A stretch of 64,000 nt of DNA from NCBI GenBank assembly GCA_905193225.1, contig CAJJNV010000008.1, positions 13,685 to 77,684 of the forward strand, given 5' to 3'. How positions within the stretch are numbered: the first letter of the stretch is position 1; every line of letters begins with the position of its first letter. Shown here piece by piece: positions 42,438-50,910 of the stretch. The notes under the pieces are model-generated. The model was given only the letters and a program-made list of their open reading frames with translations, searched no databases and had not been told where the DNA came from. Both the position numbers and the translations under genes were made by a program. This DNA comes from an uncultured Oscillospiraceae bacterium (GTDB lineage: Bacteria; Bacillota; Clostridia; Oscillospirales; Acutalibacteraceae).

Positions 42438-42465
42438 TTGGCAAAACCTTTTACCGTAGTATAAC
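42438..42465 (+). promoter_or_regulatory. Promoter of the O-antigen-ligase-like gene
   Basis: TTGGCA and TATAAC are 16 bases apart and the leader is only about 15 bases long. Confidence 0.5.
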
Positions 42466-42484
42466 CGAAAAAGGAAGTGAAACA

Positions 42485-44377
42485 ATGAACGATCCCTTTG
42501 TACACAAGCCGGTTTCCGGATCGGCACAGGACGAGACCTGCCCGCAGGACAGCACCGCTGAGCAAAACAATACCGCTGCTCAAAACAATACCGCTGCTCA
42601 AAACAATACCGCTGCTCAAAGCAACACTACCGTGCAAGACACCACCGCCACACAAAACATTACTGTCGCACGAAACAATGCCATCCGGCAAGGCACTTCC
42701 GTCACGCAAAGCATCTCAGATAGCAGCAAAAGCACTGCAGCTAAATCTCCAAATAATCGTTCCTTTTACGGCGACGTGCTGAACACTGCGGGAAGTATTT
42801 TCTTTGCTGCAATGGCGGGATTTTTCCCCCTTTTCTGCGGCGGAAGCTATAACATAATTCTTGATTCAAAATATGCTGCCTTTGAAACCATAACAATTTT
42901 TTCGGCGGTATTTTTCGTTTTTTTCTGCCTTCTTAAAAATGTTTCCATCCGCCGCTCTAAACCGTCGATCACTTTAACGGATCGAACAAAAGCCTCCTTT
43001 AAATCTGCCGTTCTGACGCTCGTCAAAACGGCCGACGTCACGGTTATTCTGCTTATATGCTTCTGCCTTTTGACGCTTCTTTCAGCCGTCCTTTCACCCT
43101 ATGCCTTTTCCCTTAATTCGGCGGGAAAAAGCGCGGTGATTTTCGGATCGGGGCGATATGACGGGCTGTATGTTTTAGCCCTTTACGTCGCGGTTTTTGC
43201 CCTTTCATATTTTTTCGTAAAGTTTGATTATAAATGCGTTTTGCTGGTTGGTGCGGTCACCCTTATTATGTCGATCATCGGCATACTTCAGCTTTTCGGC
43301 ATAAACGCCTTCGGCCTCTACCCGGCTGACATTTACACCGGTTATTACGCCGAGTTCATTTCCACCATGGGCAACATTGATTTTATGTCGGCGCTCATGT
43401 CTATGTTTTTGCCTCTTGTCTTCGGCTGCTTTTTGTCGGCGGACGGGAGCAGAAAAAGCGAGGCTTTTCTACTGATTTGTTTCTTTGTCGGCGGATTCTG
43501 CCTTATAAAAACCGATGTCCAGTCGGGTATGATTGCCCTTCTTGTAACGGCGGCGCTGACCCTTCCCCTCTCTTTAAAAAGCAAAAGAAGTCTTGCCAAA
43601 GCCCTTGTATTTTTGCAAACGTCGACGGTGCTCATATGGCTTTGCAACTGCTTTGATCTTTCTAAGGGAGAGGGCACGACGGTTGTGCAATTTTGCATAA
43701 ACGCAAAGCTGACGATTGCCGCAGCCGCAGTGATTTTCCTGCTTTTAGCCTTGCTGATTCTGCAAAGGAAAAAAGGACTTTCAAAAAAAGTCCTGTCAAA
43801 ACTCCCCTGCGCCCTATTTATTTTTGAAGGAGCGGCCCTTTTGCTCCTTGCCGCATATATGTATTTCCTTTTCACCCCCGCCGACAAAGACAACGCCTTA
43901 AACCAGCTTTACGCCCTGCTTCACGGAAGCCTTTCCCAAAGCTCGGGCTCGGGCAGGGGCGGCATTTGGAAATACAGCTTTTTAATGGGTCTTGAGCGCC
44001 CCGTTTTAGGCCATGGGCAGGGATGCTATAAGCTTGCCATGGACGATTTTTCCGCAAGGGTAGGTTACACATACTACACATCAAGAAACGCCTCTCTCGA
44101 CGCCGCACACAACGAATTTTTGCAGCTTTTCTGCACCGGCGGTATTTTAGGCCTTTTAAGCTATGCGGGAGCTCTCGCCTCCCTTATTGCAAGGAGTATA
44201 AAAAGGCGATTTAGCGGAAAATACACCGTTTGCCTGCTTTCGGCGGTTGTCGGCTATCTTGTCCAAAGCTTTTTCACCTTTTCCATCGTCGAGGTGGCTC
44301 CCGTATTCTTTATGCTTTGCGGAATTCTTTTGCATAATGTGCGGGACGCCGAAAAGGTTTCCTCACCGGAAAAATAA
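42485..44377 (+). CDS. O-antigen ligase/polymerase-like membrane protein with repeat-rich N terminus
   Basis: The 630-residue protein has a polar N-terminal tail of about 95 residues, then about twelve membrane helices. The Wzy_C-type block is clear near the C terminus: 'GSGRGGIWKYSFLMGLERP', 'LGHGQGCYKLAMDDF' and 'LDAAHNEFLQLFCTGGILG'. Such proteins join or polymerise undecaprenyl-linked glycans, or ligate glycans to protein or teichoic polymers in Gram-positives. The tail holds about seven 'NNTAAQ'-like hexapeptides from an 18 bp DNA repeat. GGAAGTG precedes the ATG. It stands alone, so the acceptor is unknown. Confidence 0.82.
   Translation: MNDPFVHKPVSGSAQDETCPQDSTAEQNNTAAQNNTAAQNNTAAQSNTTVQDTTATQNITVARNNAIRQGTSVTQSISDSSKSTAAKSPNNRSFYGDVLNTAGSIFFAAMAGFFPLFCGGSYNIILDSKYAAFETITIFSAVFFVFFCLLKNVSIRRSKPSITLTDRTKASFKSAVLTLVKTADVTVILLICFCLLTLLSAVLSPYAFSLNSAGKSAVIFGSGRYDGLYVLALYVAVFALSYFFVKFDYKCVLLVGAVTLIMSIIGILQLFGINAFGLYPADIYTGYYAEFISTMGNIDFMSALMSMFLPLVFGCFLSADGSRKSEAFLLICFFVGGFCLIKTDVQSGMIALLVTAALTLPLSLKSKRSLAKALVFLQTSTVLIWLCNCFDLSKGEGTTVVQFCINAKLTIAAAAVIFLLLALLILQRKKGLSKKVLSKLPCALFIFEGAALLLLAAYMYFLFTPADKDNALNQLYALLHGSLSQSSGSGRGGIWKYSFLMGLERPVLGHGQGCYKLAMDDFSARVGYTYYTSRNASLDAAHNEFLQLFCTGGILGLLSYAGALASLIARSIKRRFSGKYTVCLLSAVVGYLVQSFFTFSIVEVAPVFFMLCGILLHNVRDAEKVSSPEK
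42556..42720 (+). repeat. 18 bp tandem repeat inside the ligase-like gene
   Basis: Three near-exact copies of aacaataccgctgctcaa are followed by about five increasingly diverged units, all in frame, encoding Asn/Thr/Ala/Gln hexapeptides in the predicted cytoplasmic tail. Confidence 0.85.
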
Positions 44378-44472
44378 TTTTTGCAAAAATCGGAACAATT
44401 CAAGCAAGAATCGGTAACAGGAAAAAATTTTTTCGACCGGGCAAAAAAACCTTATTCGGAAAATAATAATTG

Positions 44473-44501
44473 TTGATTTTAAGCGCCGCGGGTGGTATAA
44501 T
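44473..44501 (+). promoter_or_regulatory. Promoter of the flavin/iron-sulfur operon
   Basis: TTGATT and TATAAT are separated by 17 bases. The leader of about 120 bases holds two hairpins (ttgccg-aaaa-cggcaa, and ggcgatacc with gggtatcgg) before the ribosome site AGGAGG. Confidence 0.75.
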
Positions 44502-44626
44502 TGCCGATGAATATATTATTTGCCGAAAACGGCAACGGACAGTTAAGGCGATACCGCAGATTAAAATAAAAATCCGCAGGGTATCGGCCTGTCGCAAGCT
44601 TACGGTTCGGCGTTAGGAGGACGGTT

Positions 44627-45115
44627 ATGTGCAACTGTAAACCAAGCGATCTTTCGCTGATCGACCCTGTACTCGAAAAATACGGTAATTCTTCCGGAAA
44701 TCTCATCACCATTCTGCAAAAGGGTCAGGAAATATACGGTTATCTGCCAACCGATGTCATTTATAAAATAGCCGAAAAAACCGGCACCACCCCCGCTAAG
44801 GTCATGGGAGTGGCCACATTCTACACCCAGTTCAGATTAAAGCCCATAGGCAGGTATCTCATCATGCTGTGTAAGGGAACGGCCTGCCATGTCAACGGCG
44901 CCGACCGTATCGAATCGGCTCTTTGCGAGGAGCTTAAAATAAAGGACGGCGAGACCACCGACGACGGTCTTTTCACCCTTAAAAACGTCGCATGTCTCGG
45001 ATGCTGCTCCCTTTCGCCGGTCATGATGATAAACGAAGAGACCTTCGGAAATCTTACCCCCGAAAAGGCGGTCGGCATCATAAAGGATTTAAGAGAAAGG
45101 GGCGGTGACAAATGA
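44627..45115 (+). CDS. NuoE/HydC-like [2Fe-2S] subunit of a flavin-based oxidoreductase
   Basis: The 162-residue product is a thioredoxin-fold [2Fe-2S] ferredoxin. An N-terminal helical part ('LITILQKGQEIYGYLPTDVIYKIAEKTG') precedes the cluster domain, with ligand cysteines in 'MLCKGTACHVNG' and 'VACLGCCSLSPVM'. It matches the smallest NADH-oxidising subunit of complex I and of electron-bifurcating hydrogenases. The ATG follows AGGAGG. Its stop overlaps the next start by 4 bases, so the two subunits are coupled. Confidence 0.92.
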   Translation: MCNCKPSDLSLIDPVLEKYGNSSGNLITILQKGQEIYGYLPTDVIYKIAEKTGTTPAKVMGVATFYTQFRLKPIGRYLIMLCKGTACHVNGADRIESALCEELKIKDGETTDDGLFTLKNVACLGCCSLSPVMMINEETFGNLTPEKAVGIIKDLRERGGDK

Positions 45116-46848
45116 GAATAGCGGTCGGACAGGGAAGCTGCGGTATCGCGGCGGGCGCCGGCGGGGTCTATTCCCGCCTCAAAGAGCTTTGCAATGACGT
45201 ACATACCACAGGATGTATCGGTATGTGCTTTGCCGAGCCCATCGTTGACATCTACGACGGAAAGGCACTTAAAAAACGCCTTGTAAAGGTCAAGGCCGAC
45301 GATACCGAAAGAATCGCAAACGCCGTAAATTCCGGCGATCTCGAAAGTCTCAACGATCTTGAGATATCTCCCGAGGATGAAGCCTTTCTCGACGGACAGA
45401 CCCGCATTGCGCTGCGCAACTGCGGCATAATCGATCCCACAAGCATCGACGAATACATTGCCGTCGGCGGATATGAGGCCGTTAAAAAGGCGGTGTGCGA
45501 GCTTTCTCCCGAGCAGGTCATCGACATCATAAAGGTCTCCGGCCTTGCGGGACGCGGCGGTGCGGGATTCCCCACCTGGTTTAAATGGAATGCGGCAAGA
45601 CAGTCGGTCTCGGATAAAAAATATCTCATATGCAACGCCGATGAGGGCGATCCCGGCGCATTTATGGACCGTGCCGTAATCGAAAGCGATCCCCATAATC
45701 TCATTGAAGGTATGCTCATCGGCGCATACGCCATCGGTGCCGACGAATGCGTTGTTTACGTCCGCGCAGAATACCCCCTTGCCATCGTGCGCCTTGAGGA
45801 AGCCATTAAGCAGGCCGCCGAAAAGGGAATGCTCGGCAAAAACATTTTCGGCAGCAATTTCAACTGTACAATACGCATAAAAGCCGGTGCAGGCGCATTT
45901 GTGTGCGGTGAGGAAACCGCCCTTATCGAATCCCTTGAAGGAAAACGCGGTATGCCCCGTCTCAAGCCCCCCTTCCCGGCTCAGTGCGGATATAACGGCC
46001 TTCCCTCCAACATCAATAACGTCGAGACCTTCGCCAATGTCCCCTGGATAATCAAAAACGGCGGCGAGAAATTTGCCGCAATGGGCACCCAGACCAGCAA
46101 GGGCACCAAGGTCTTTGCCCTGACAGGTAAAATAAAGCGGGGCGGCCTTGTGGAAATCCCAATGGGTAAAACCCTTAGGGATGTAATCTTCGGCATAGGC
46201 GGCGGAATCAGAGACGGCAAGGAATTTAAAGCCGTGCAGATGGGCGGCCCTTCAGGCGGATGTATTCCCAAAGAGCTGCTGGACACGGTCATCGACTATA
46301 AAGCCCTTTCGGCCACCGGAGCGATAATGGGCTCGGGCGGAATGGTGGTTATGGACGAAAGCACCTGTATGGTGGGAATGGCAAAATTCTTCCTCGATTT
46401 TACGACCAAGGAATCCTGCGGAAAATGCGTTCACTGCCGTCTCGGTACCAAGAGAATGCTCGGCATACTCACCCGAATCGTAAACGGCGAGGGAAAAGAG
46501 GGCGATTCAGAACTGCTTGAAGAGCTTTGCTATGCCGTTAAGGACGGCGCTCTTTGCGGCCTCGGCCAGACTGCGCCAAACCCCGTGCTCACCACGCTCA
46601 AATACTTTAAAAACGAATACGACGCTCACATTAACGATAAAAAATGTCCCGCAAAGGAATGTGCCGAGCTTATAACCTACTCTATCGACAGCGAAAAATG
46701 CCGCGGCTGTTCCCTTTGCGCCAAAAAATGTCCTGTGGGCGCCATTTCCGGGCAGCTTAAAAACCCGTATGAAATAAACACCGAGCTTTGCATTAAATGC
46801 GGCAACTGCCTGACCGCCTGTCGTTTCGGCGCGGTTTTTGCACAATAA
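45112..46848 (+). CDS. NuoF/HydB-like NADH- and FMN-binding subunit
   Basis: The 578-residue flavoprotein has an N-terminal thioredoxin-like [2Fe-2S] domain ('GSCGIAAGAGGVYSRL', 'GCIGMCFAEP'), the NADH/FMN domain ('GLAGRGGAGFPTWFKW', 'NADEGDPGAFMDR', 'GAGAFVCGEETALIESLEG'), the N3-type [4Fe-4S] motif 'ESCGKCVHCRLGTKRM' and a C-terminal 2[4Fe-4S] ferredoxin domain ('CRGCSLCAKKCPVGAI', 'CIKCGNCLTACRFGAV'). This is the layout of HydB-type bifurcating flavoproteins. It takes electrons from NADH and divides or joins them at FMN. Confidence 0.94.
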   Translation: MRIAVGQGSCGIAAGAGGVYSRLKELCNDVHTTGCIGMCFAEPIVDIYDGKALKKRLVKVKADDTERIANAVNSGDLESLNDLEISPEDEAFLDGQTRIALRNCGIIDPTSIDEYIAVGGYEAVKKAVCELSPEQVIDIIKVSGLAGRGGAGFPTWFKWNAARQSVSDKKYLICNADEGDPGAFMDRAVIESDPHNLIEGMLIGAYAIGADECVVYVRAEYPLAIVRLEEAIKQAAEKGMLGKNIFGSNFNCTIRIKAGAGAFVCGEETALIESLEGKRGMPRLKPPFPAQCGYNGLPSNINNVETFANVPWIIKNGGEKFAAMGTQTSKGTKVFALTGKIKRGGLVEIPMGKTLRDVIFGIGGGIRDGKEFKAVQMGGPSGGCIPKELLDTVIDYKALSATGAIMGSGGMVVMDESTCMVGMAKFFLDFTTKESCGKCVHCRLGTKRMLGILTRIVNGEGKEGDSELLEELCYAVKDGALCGLGQTAPNPVLTTLKYFKNEYDAHINDKKCPAKECAELITYSIDSEKCRGCSLCAKKCPVGAISGQLKNPYEINTELCIKCGNCLTACRFGAVFAQ

Positions 46849-46862
46849 CGGAGGTGGGAAAA

Positions 46863-48899
46863 ATGGAAAAAATCATTAACATTGTCATCGACGGAAAGGC
46901 CGTTTGCGCAAAGGAAGGCCAGACCGTTTTAAAGGCGGCGGCCGATGCCGGAATAGAGATTCCCACCCTTTGTCAGAACGAAACGGTCAAGGTATACGGT
47001 GCCTGCGGACTGTGCGTTGTGGAGGCCGAAGGAATTCCAAAACTGTTGCGTGCCTGCTCGGCAAAGGTCAGCGAGGGAATGGTCATTCACACCCACTCAA
47101 AGCGGGTCGACCAGTCCCGCAAGATAGCTCTCGAGCTGCTTATGAGCGATCACGAGGGCGATTGCATAGGCCCCTGTTCTCTCAACTGTCCGGCCCACAC
47201 CGATTGCCAGGAATATGTCAAACAAATAGCCCTCGGCAACGACAAAAAGGCGGTTGAGGTCATCAAGGAAAGAATACCCCTTCCCCGCTCCATCGGCAGA
47301 GTATGTCCCCATCCCTGTGAGACCGCCTGCCGCAGAAAAAATGTTGAGCAGCCCATTTCCATATGCTCACTTAAAGCCTTTGCGGCCGACAAAAACAAAA
47401 ATTCAGACGACCGCTTTATCCCCGAGATCAGCGCCCCCACGGGAAAGACGGTGGGAATTATCGGAGGAGGCCCCGGAGGACTTACCGCCGCATATTTCCT
47501 TGCGCTGAAAGGCCATAAGGTAACAGTTTACGATATGATGCCAAGAATGGGTGGAATGCTCCGTTACGGAATTCCCGAATACCGTCTGCCCAAGGCCGTT
47601 TTAGACTCCGAAATCGCCGACATTGCCTCTCTCGGAGTGGAATTTAAAAACAACTTTAAAATCGGAAAAGACGCGAGCTTTGAAGATATAAAATCGCAGC
47701 ACAACGCCGTTATTGTCGCCATCGGAGCCTGGAAGAGCATGGGACTCAGATGCGGTGGAGCAGAACTTTCGGGAGTTTACGGAGGAATTGATTTCCTTGA
47801 AGCGGTAGCCCTTAAAAAGGCTCCCGAAATCGGCAAAAGCGTGGCTGTGATCGGCGGAGGAAACACCGCAATGGACGCCTGCCGCACGGCGGTACGACTG
47901 GGCGCAGAAAAGGTATACGTTGTATACCGCCGCACCCGTGCCGAAATGCCGGCCGAGGACATTGAAATCGAGGAAGCAATGGAAGAGGGCGTGGAATTTA
48001 AATTTCTCACAAATCCCGATACCATTTTGGGCGAAAACGGCCGTGTTTCCGGTATCAAGCTTCAGGTTATGGAGCTTGGCGAGCCTGACGAAAGCGGACG
48101 CCGCTCCCCTGTTGCGGTTGAAGGCAAGTTTGAACAGATAAGTGTTGATTCGGTCATCTCGGCTCTCGGCCAGCGCATAAGTGCCGAAGGCTTTGAAGAA
48201 ATCGAAAAGAACGTCAAAGGCAACATTGCCGCCGACGAAGGCACATATAAGACCAATCTCGACGGCGTTTTTGCCGTGGGCGACGCCACAAACAAGGGTG
48301 CATTTATCGCTATCGACGCCATCGGCGAGGCAGGACGGTGCGCCGTAATCTGCGATGCCTTCCTTCACGGTGTTGATGTTTATTACAAAAAGCCCTTCGT
48401 TTCCGAGCGCAAGGCAGAGGACATCGATTTTTCGGAATATAAAAAAGCTCCCCGCGCCAAAATGCCCACAAGACCCGCAAACGAACGCAAAAAGGATTTC
48501 GGCGAAGTGGCACTGGGCTTTTCGGACGAGCAGGCAAGAGAGGAAGCAAAGCGCTGTCTCGAATGCGGATGCCACGATTACGGTCACTGCAAGCTAATTA
48601 AATATGCAAACGATTATCCCATAAGTCCCGCAAGACTGGGTGAAGAGAAGCATCCCTGTTTTGTCGAACACCGCCTTAATGTTATCGAGCGCAATCAGGG
48701 AAAATGCATTCTTTGCGGACTTTGCGTGAGAATATGTGATGAGGTTGCAAAGCAGGGCATTCTCGGACTTGTCGGACGCGGATTTACAACCGTTATTAAG
48801 CCCGAGTTCAACAAACCCGAAACCATAGCCATCTGCGCTTCCTGCAAAAAGTGCGCCGAAGGCTGTCCCACAGGCGCCCTTAAAATAATCAAAAAGTAA
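46863..48899 (+). CDS. NuoG-N-terminus/GltD-like NAD(P)H oxidoreductase subunit (StnC/NfnB-like)
   Basis: The 678-residue product starts at 46863 after GGAGGTGG. It begins with a complex I type [2Fe-2S] domain ('LCQNETVKVYGACGLCVVE'), then a cysteine-rich linker ('GDCIGPCSLNCPAHTDCQ', 'RVCPHPCETACRR') and two Rossmann domains as in GltD/NfnB ('GIIGGGPGGLTAAYFLALKG' for FAD, 'VAVIGGGNTAMDACRTA' for NAD(P)). It ends with a ferredoxin domain ('CILCGLCVRICDEV', 'CASCKKCAEGCPTGAL'). With the two preceding genes it resembles the Sporomusa-type Nfn (StnABC), which couples NADPH, NADH and ferredoxin. No hydrogenase H-cluster motif is present in the operon. Confidence 0.85.
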   Translation: MEKIINIVIDGKAVCAKEGQTVLKAAADAGIEIPTLCQNETVKVYGACGLCVVEAEGIPKLLRACSAKVSEGMVIHTHSKRVDQSRKIALELLMSDHEGDCIGPCSLNCPAHTDCQEYVKQIALGNDKKAVEVIKERIPLPRSIGRVCPHPCETACRRKNVEQPISICSLKAFAADKNKNSDDRFIPEISAPTGKTVGIIGGGPGGLTAAYFLALKGHKVTVYDMMPRMGGMLRYGIPEYRLPKAVLDSEIADIASLGVEFKNNFKIGKDASFEDIKSQHNAVIVAIGAWKSMGLRCGGAELSGVYGGIDFLEAVALKKAPEIGKSVAVIGGGNTAMDACRTAVRLGAEKVYVVYRRTRAEMPAEDIEIEEAMEEGVEFKFLTNPDTILGENGRVSGIKLQVMELGEPDESGRRSPVAVEGKFEQISVDSVISALGQRISAEGFEEIEKNVKGNIAADEGTYKTNLDGVFAVGDATNKGAFIAIDAIGEAGRCAVICDAFLHGVDVYYKKPFVSERKAEDIDFSEYKKAPRAKMPTRPANERKKDFGEVALGFSDEQAREEAKRCLECGCHDYGHCKLIKYANDYPISPARLGEEKHPCFVEHRLNVIERNQGKCILCGLCVRICDEVAKQGILGLVGRGFTTVIKPEFNKPETIAICASCKKCAEGCPTGALKIIKK

Positions 48900-48941
48900 C
48901 CGGGTATTTAAAGGCACTTCATAAATTCAATAAAAGATTAT

Positions 48942-48974
48942 GCGGTCGTAAAATTTCTCGGCCGCTTTTCTTTT
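48942..48974 (+). terminator. Terminator of the oxidoreductase operon
   Basis: gcggtcg and cggccgc pair (one G-U), followed by ttttctttt. Confidence 0.85.
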
Positions 48975-49067
48975 GCGGGTCTGCCGATTACCTTTGCCGG
49001 TTGATTTTTTTATACTTGCTGCGCTTCTTTTTATCCCACTTTTTCCCTTTATAACCGTCTATCTGTT

Positions 49068-49150
49068 TTTGAAACCTCTTTTCATTTCCTAAACTTTTTT
49101 TGTTTCTAAAACCTTTTTTCCGCTTTGAAACGCTTGCCTTTTTCTTCCGA
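49068..49150. repeat. Weak tandem repeat of about 19-20 bp
   Basis: Four diverged units of the type aaaccttttttcgtttct stand in a T-rich stretch between the terminator and the next promoter. Low complexity makes the call uncertain. Confidence 0.35.
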
Positions 49151-49160
49151 CAAAAAACAC

Positions 49161-49189
49161 TTGTAATTCTTTTACGGTTATTGTATAAT
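49161..49189 (+). promoter_or_regulatory. Promoter of the E2-like gene
   Basis: TTGTAA and TATAAT are separated by 17 bases, about 40 bases before the start. Confidence 0.7.
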
Positions 49190-49230
49190 TTATTTTGTCG
49201 AATTATGTGCCGTAAAGGAGGTCTGTAATC

Positions 49231-50193
49231 GTGAACAAAACAATCGACAGTTTTGAGGAGACAAAAACCGAAGAAATATCGGCTGACGCTCCGAAGGTTT
49301 CACTTGCAGAAAAGCCAAAGCGCAAACGCCGCTTCGGCGACCGATACGACGGTTATCGCGTTAAAAAGCTGGACACCCAGTTCTGGATCGTTCCAAACAT
49401 TATGAGAACCAGAACCGACAGTCAGGTCTTTTTTAACGAGGTCATAGGGGTCGGAGAGCTCGACCGCTATATCCACAAAAAGCGTGAAGGTGAAATTCCC
49501 AATCTTCGTATGATACACGTTATCATTGCCGCCACCATCCGCCTTTTTGCCGAACGCCCGAGACTTAACCGTTTTATCGCAGGAAAAAAGATTTTTGCCC
49601 ATAACAACATCCGCCTGTCAATGTCCATCAAGCGGTCGATGACCGACGACGGCGAGGAGACCGAGATTCTTCCGGTATTTGAACCGACCGACACGCTTTA
49701 TGACGTTGTCAGAAAATTCGAGGACGCCCTTTCCGAAAGCATTGAGGAAGCAACCAAACAAAACAACAACACAGACAAGGTGGCCGGCGCTTTAAGCCAC
49801 ATTCCCACCTGGCTCAAAAGTTTTGTGGTTTTTGCCATCCGCAATCTCGACAAGATCGGTCTTATGCCCAAGATGATATACCACGCAAGTCCCTTCCATT
49901 CCAGCGTTTTCATCACCGATGTAGGCAGCCTTGGTATCGACTCGATCTATCATCATCTTTACGAATTCGGAACCACATCCTGCTTTATTGCAATGGGCAA
50001 AAAGCAGTTTGTTCCATTCGTCCGTCCCGACGGAACCCTCGGACAGCGAAAGATTATAAACTTCCGCTTTGTACTCGACGAACGCATTTGCGACGGATAT
50101 TATTACGCCGCATCAATCAAGAAATTCCGTCGGTACATAAAGCATCCCGAGCTTCTTGAACTGCCCCCCGAGAACCTTCCCGACGAGATATAA
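49231..50193 (+). CDS. Stand-alone 2-oxoacid dehydrogenase E2-type acyltransferase domain protein, catalytic His missing
   Basis: The 320-residue protein starts with GTG 9 bases after AAAGGAGG. After a charged N terminus of about 45 residues it follows the chloramphenicol-acetyltransferase-like E2 catalytic fold: 'IPNLRMIHVIIAATIRLF', 'ERPRLNRFIAGKKIF', 'ITDVGSLGIDSIYHHLYEFG' and 'NFRFVLDERICDGYYYA'. The last block corresponds to the DHRxxDG active site, but the histidine is glutamate (about residue 283) while Asp-Gly remain. No lipoyl or E1-binding domain is present, nor E1 or E3 genes nearby. It may be a pseudo-enzyme, a structural core, or an acyltransferase with a different mechanism. Confidence 0.8.
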   Translation: MNKTIDSFEETKTEEISADAPKVSLAEKPKRKRRFGDRYDGYRVKKLDTQFWIVPNIMRTRTDSQVFFNEVIGVGELDRYIHKKREGEIPNLRMIHVIIAATIRLFAERPRLNRFIAGKKIFAHNNIRLSMSIKRSMTDDGEETEILPVFEPTDTLYDVVRKFEDALSESIEEATKQNNNTDKVAGALSHIPTWLKSFVVFAIRNLDKIGLMPKMIYHASPFHSSVFITDVGSLGIDSIYHHLYEFGTTSCFIAMGKKQFVPFVRPDGTLGQRKIINFRFVLDERICDGYYYAASIKKFRRYIKHPELLELPPENLPDEI

Positions 50194-50258
50194 GCCCGTC
50201 GCAGTAATTTAAGCAAATCTAAAAAGGTAAATTTCTTAAAAGAAATTAAAAACAACCA

Positions 50259-50288
50259 ACGGATATGAAAAATCATATCCGTTTTTTT
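50259..50288 (+). terminator. Terminator of the E2-like gene
   Basis: acggatatga and tcatatccgt form a 10-base perfect stem followed by seven T. Confidence 0.92.
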
Positions 50289-50341
50289 CCGAAATAAGGA
50301 AAGGCTTTTGTCGATACCTCACAAAAAAATACAAATTTTCA

Positions 50342-50370
50342 TTGATTTTTTTCTTTATGCGTGATATACT
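50342..50370 (+). promoter_or_regulatory. Promoter of the amidase gene
   Basis: TTGATT and TATACT are 17 bases apart. No better promoter is visible closer to the gene, so the transcript would begin near 50377 and carry a leader of about 530 bases. Confidence 0.65.
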
Positions 50371-50379
50371 TAGACAAAG

Positions 50380-50880
50380 CTGAGAATACGTCTCACAGCA
50401 AGTGCATCGGCCGTCGGCCGCCAAAAGGATGTTGAAAGCCCAACCGGCAGCGCATATGACGGAATGTGTTTTGAGCAGCATAAGCAACGGACGGTATTTC
50501 CCAGCGCGATCTGCGGCATTACCGCGGCAGCACCGCACCTGCGTTGCAGCACCACAAGCATATACCGCAGCATAACCATGGCGTATACCACGGCAAATCA
50601 TCAGCGCAAGCCATCGGTGCACATCATCGGCACATTCTCAGCAAATATCAGCGGCACATTCAAAAAGCAAAATCCCCGGGTTCCCTATCCGCGGTAAAAT
50701 CGGCGGCAGTAAAGCCGGCAACAGCCCAGCCGCGCAACGGACGATTTGACCTAAGCCCAGCCGCGCAACGGACGATTTGACCTAAGCCCAGCCGCGCAAC
50801 GGACAAGTTGGCCGAAATTAACCACGTTACGGACAAATCCGAGCAAGGCAGCAACCGAACAACGCATCATCTCACAGGCC
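50380..50880 (+). repeat. Repeat-filled leader of the amidase gene
   Basis: Most of the stretch consists of diverged units around 'atcagcggcacatt' and 'accgcagcataacc' with variable spacing. At 50724-50804 there is a regular 31 bp repeat (gcccagccgcgcaacggacg plus atttgacctaa) in two full copies and one partial copy, with more diverged continuations to about 50850. No start codon with a ribosome site and good coding sense is seen before 50911. Confidence 0.65.
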
Positions 50881-50910
50881 GTAAACGGCCAAACCACAGG
50901 AGGAAGACTT

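Noticed and set aside
50724..50804. CRISPR array
   Set aside because: The 31 bp units are contiguous with no spacers, and no cas genes are present.
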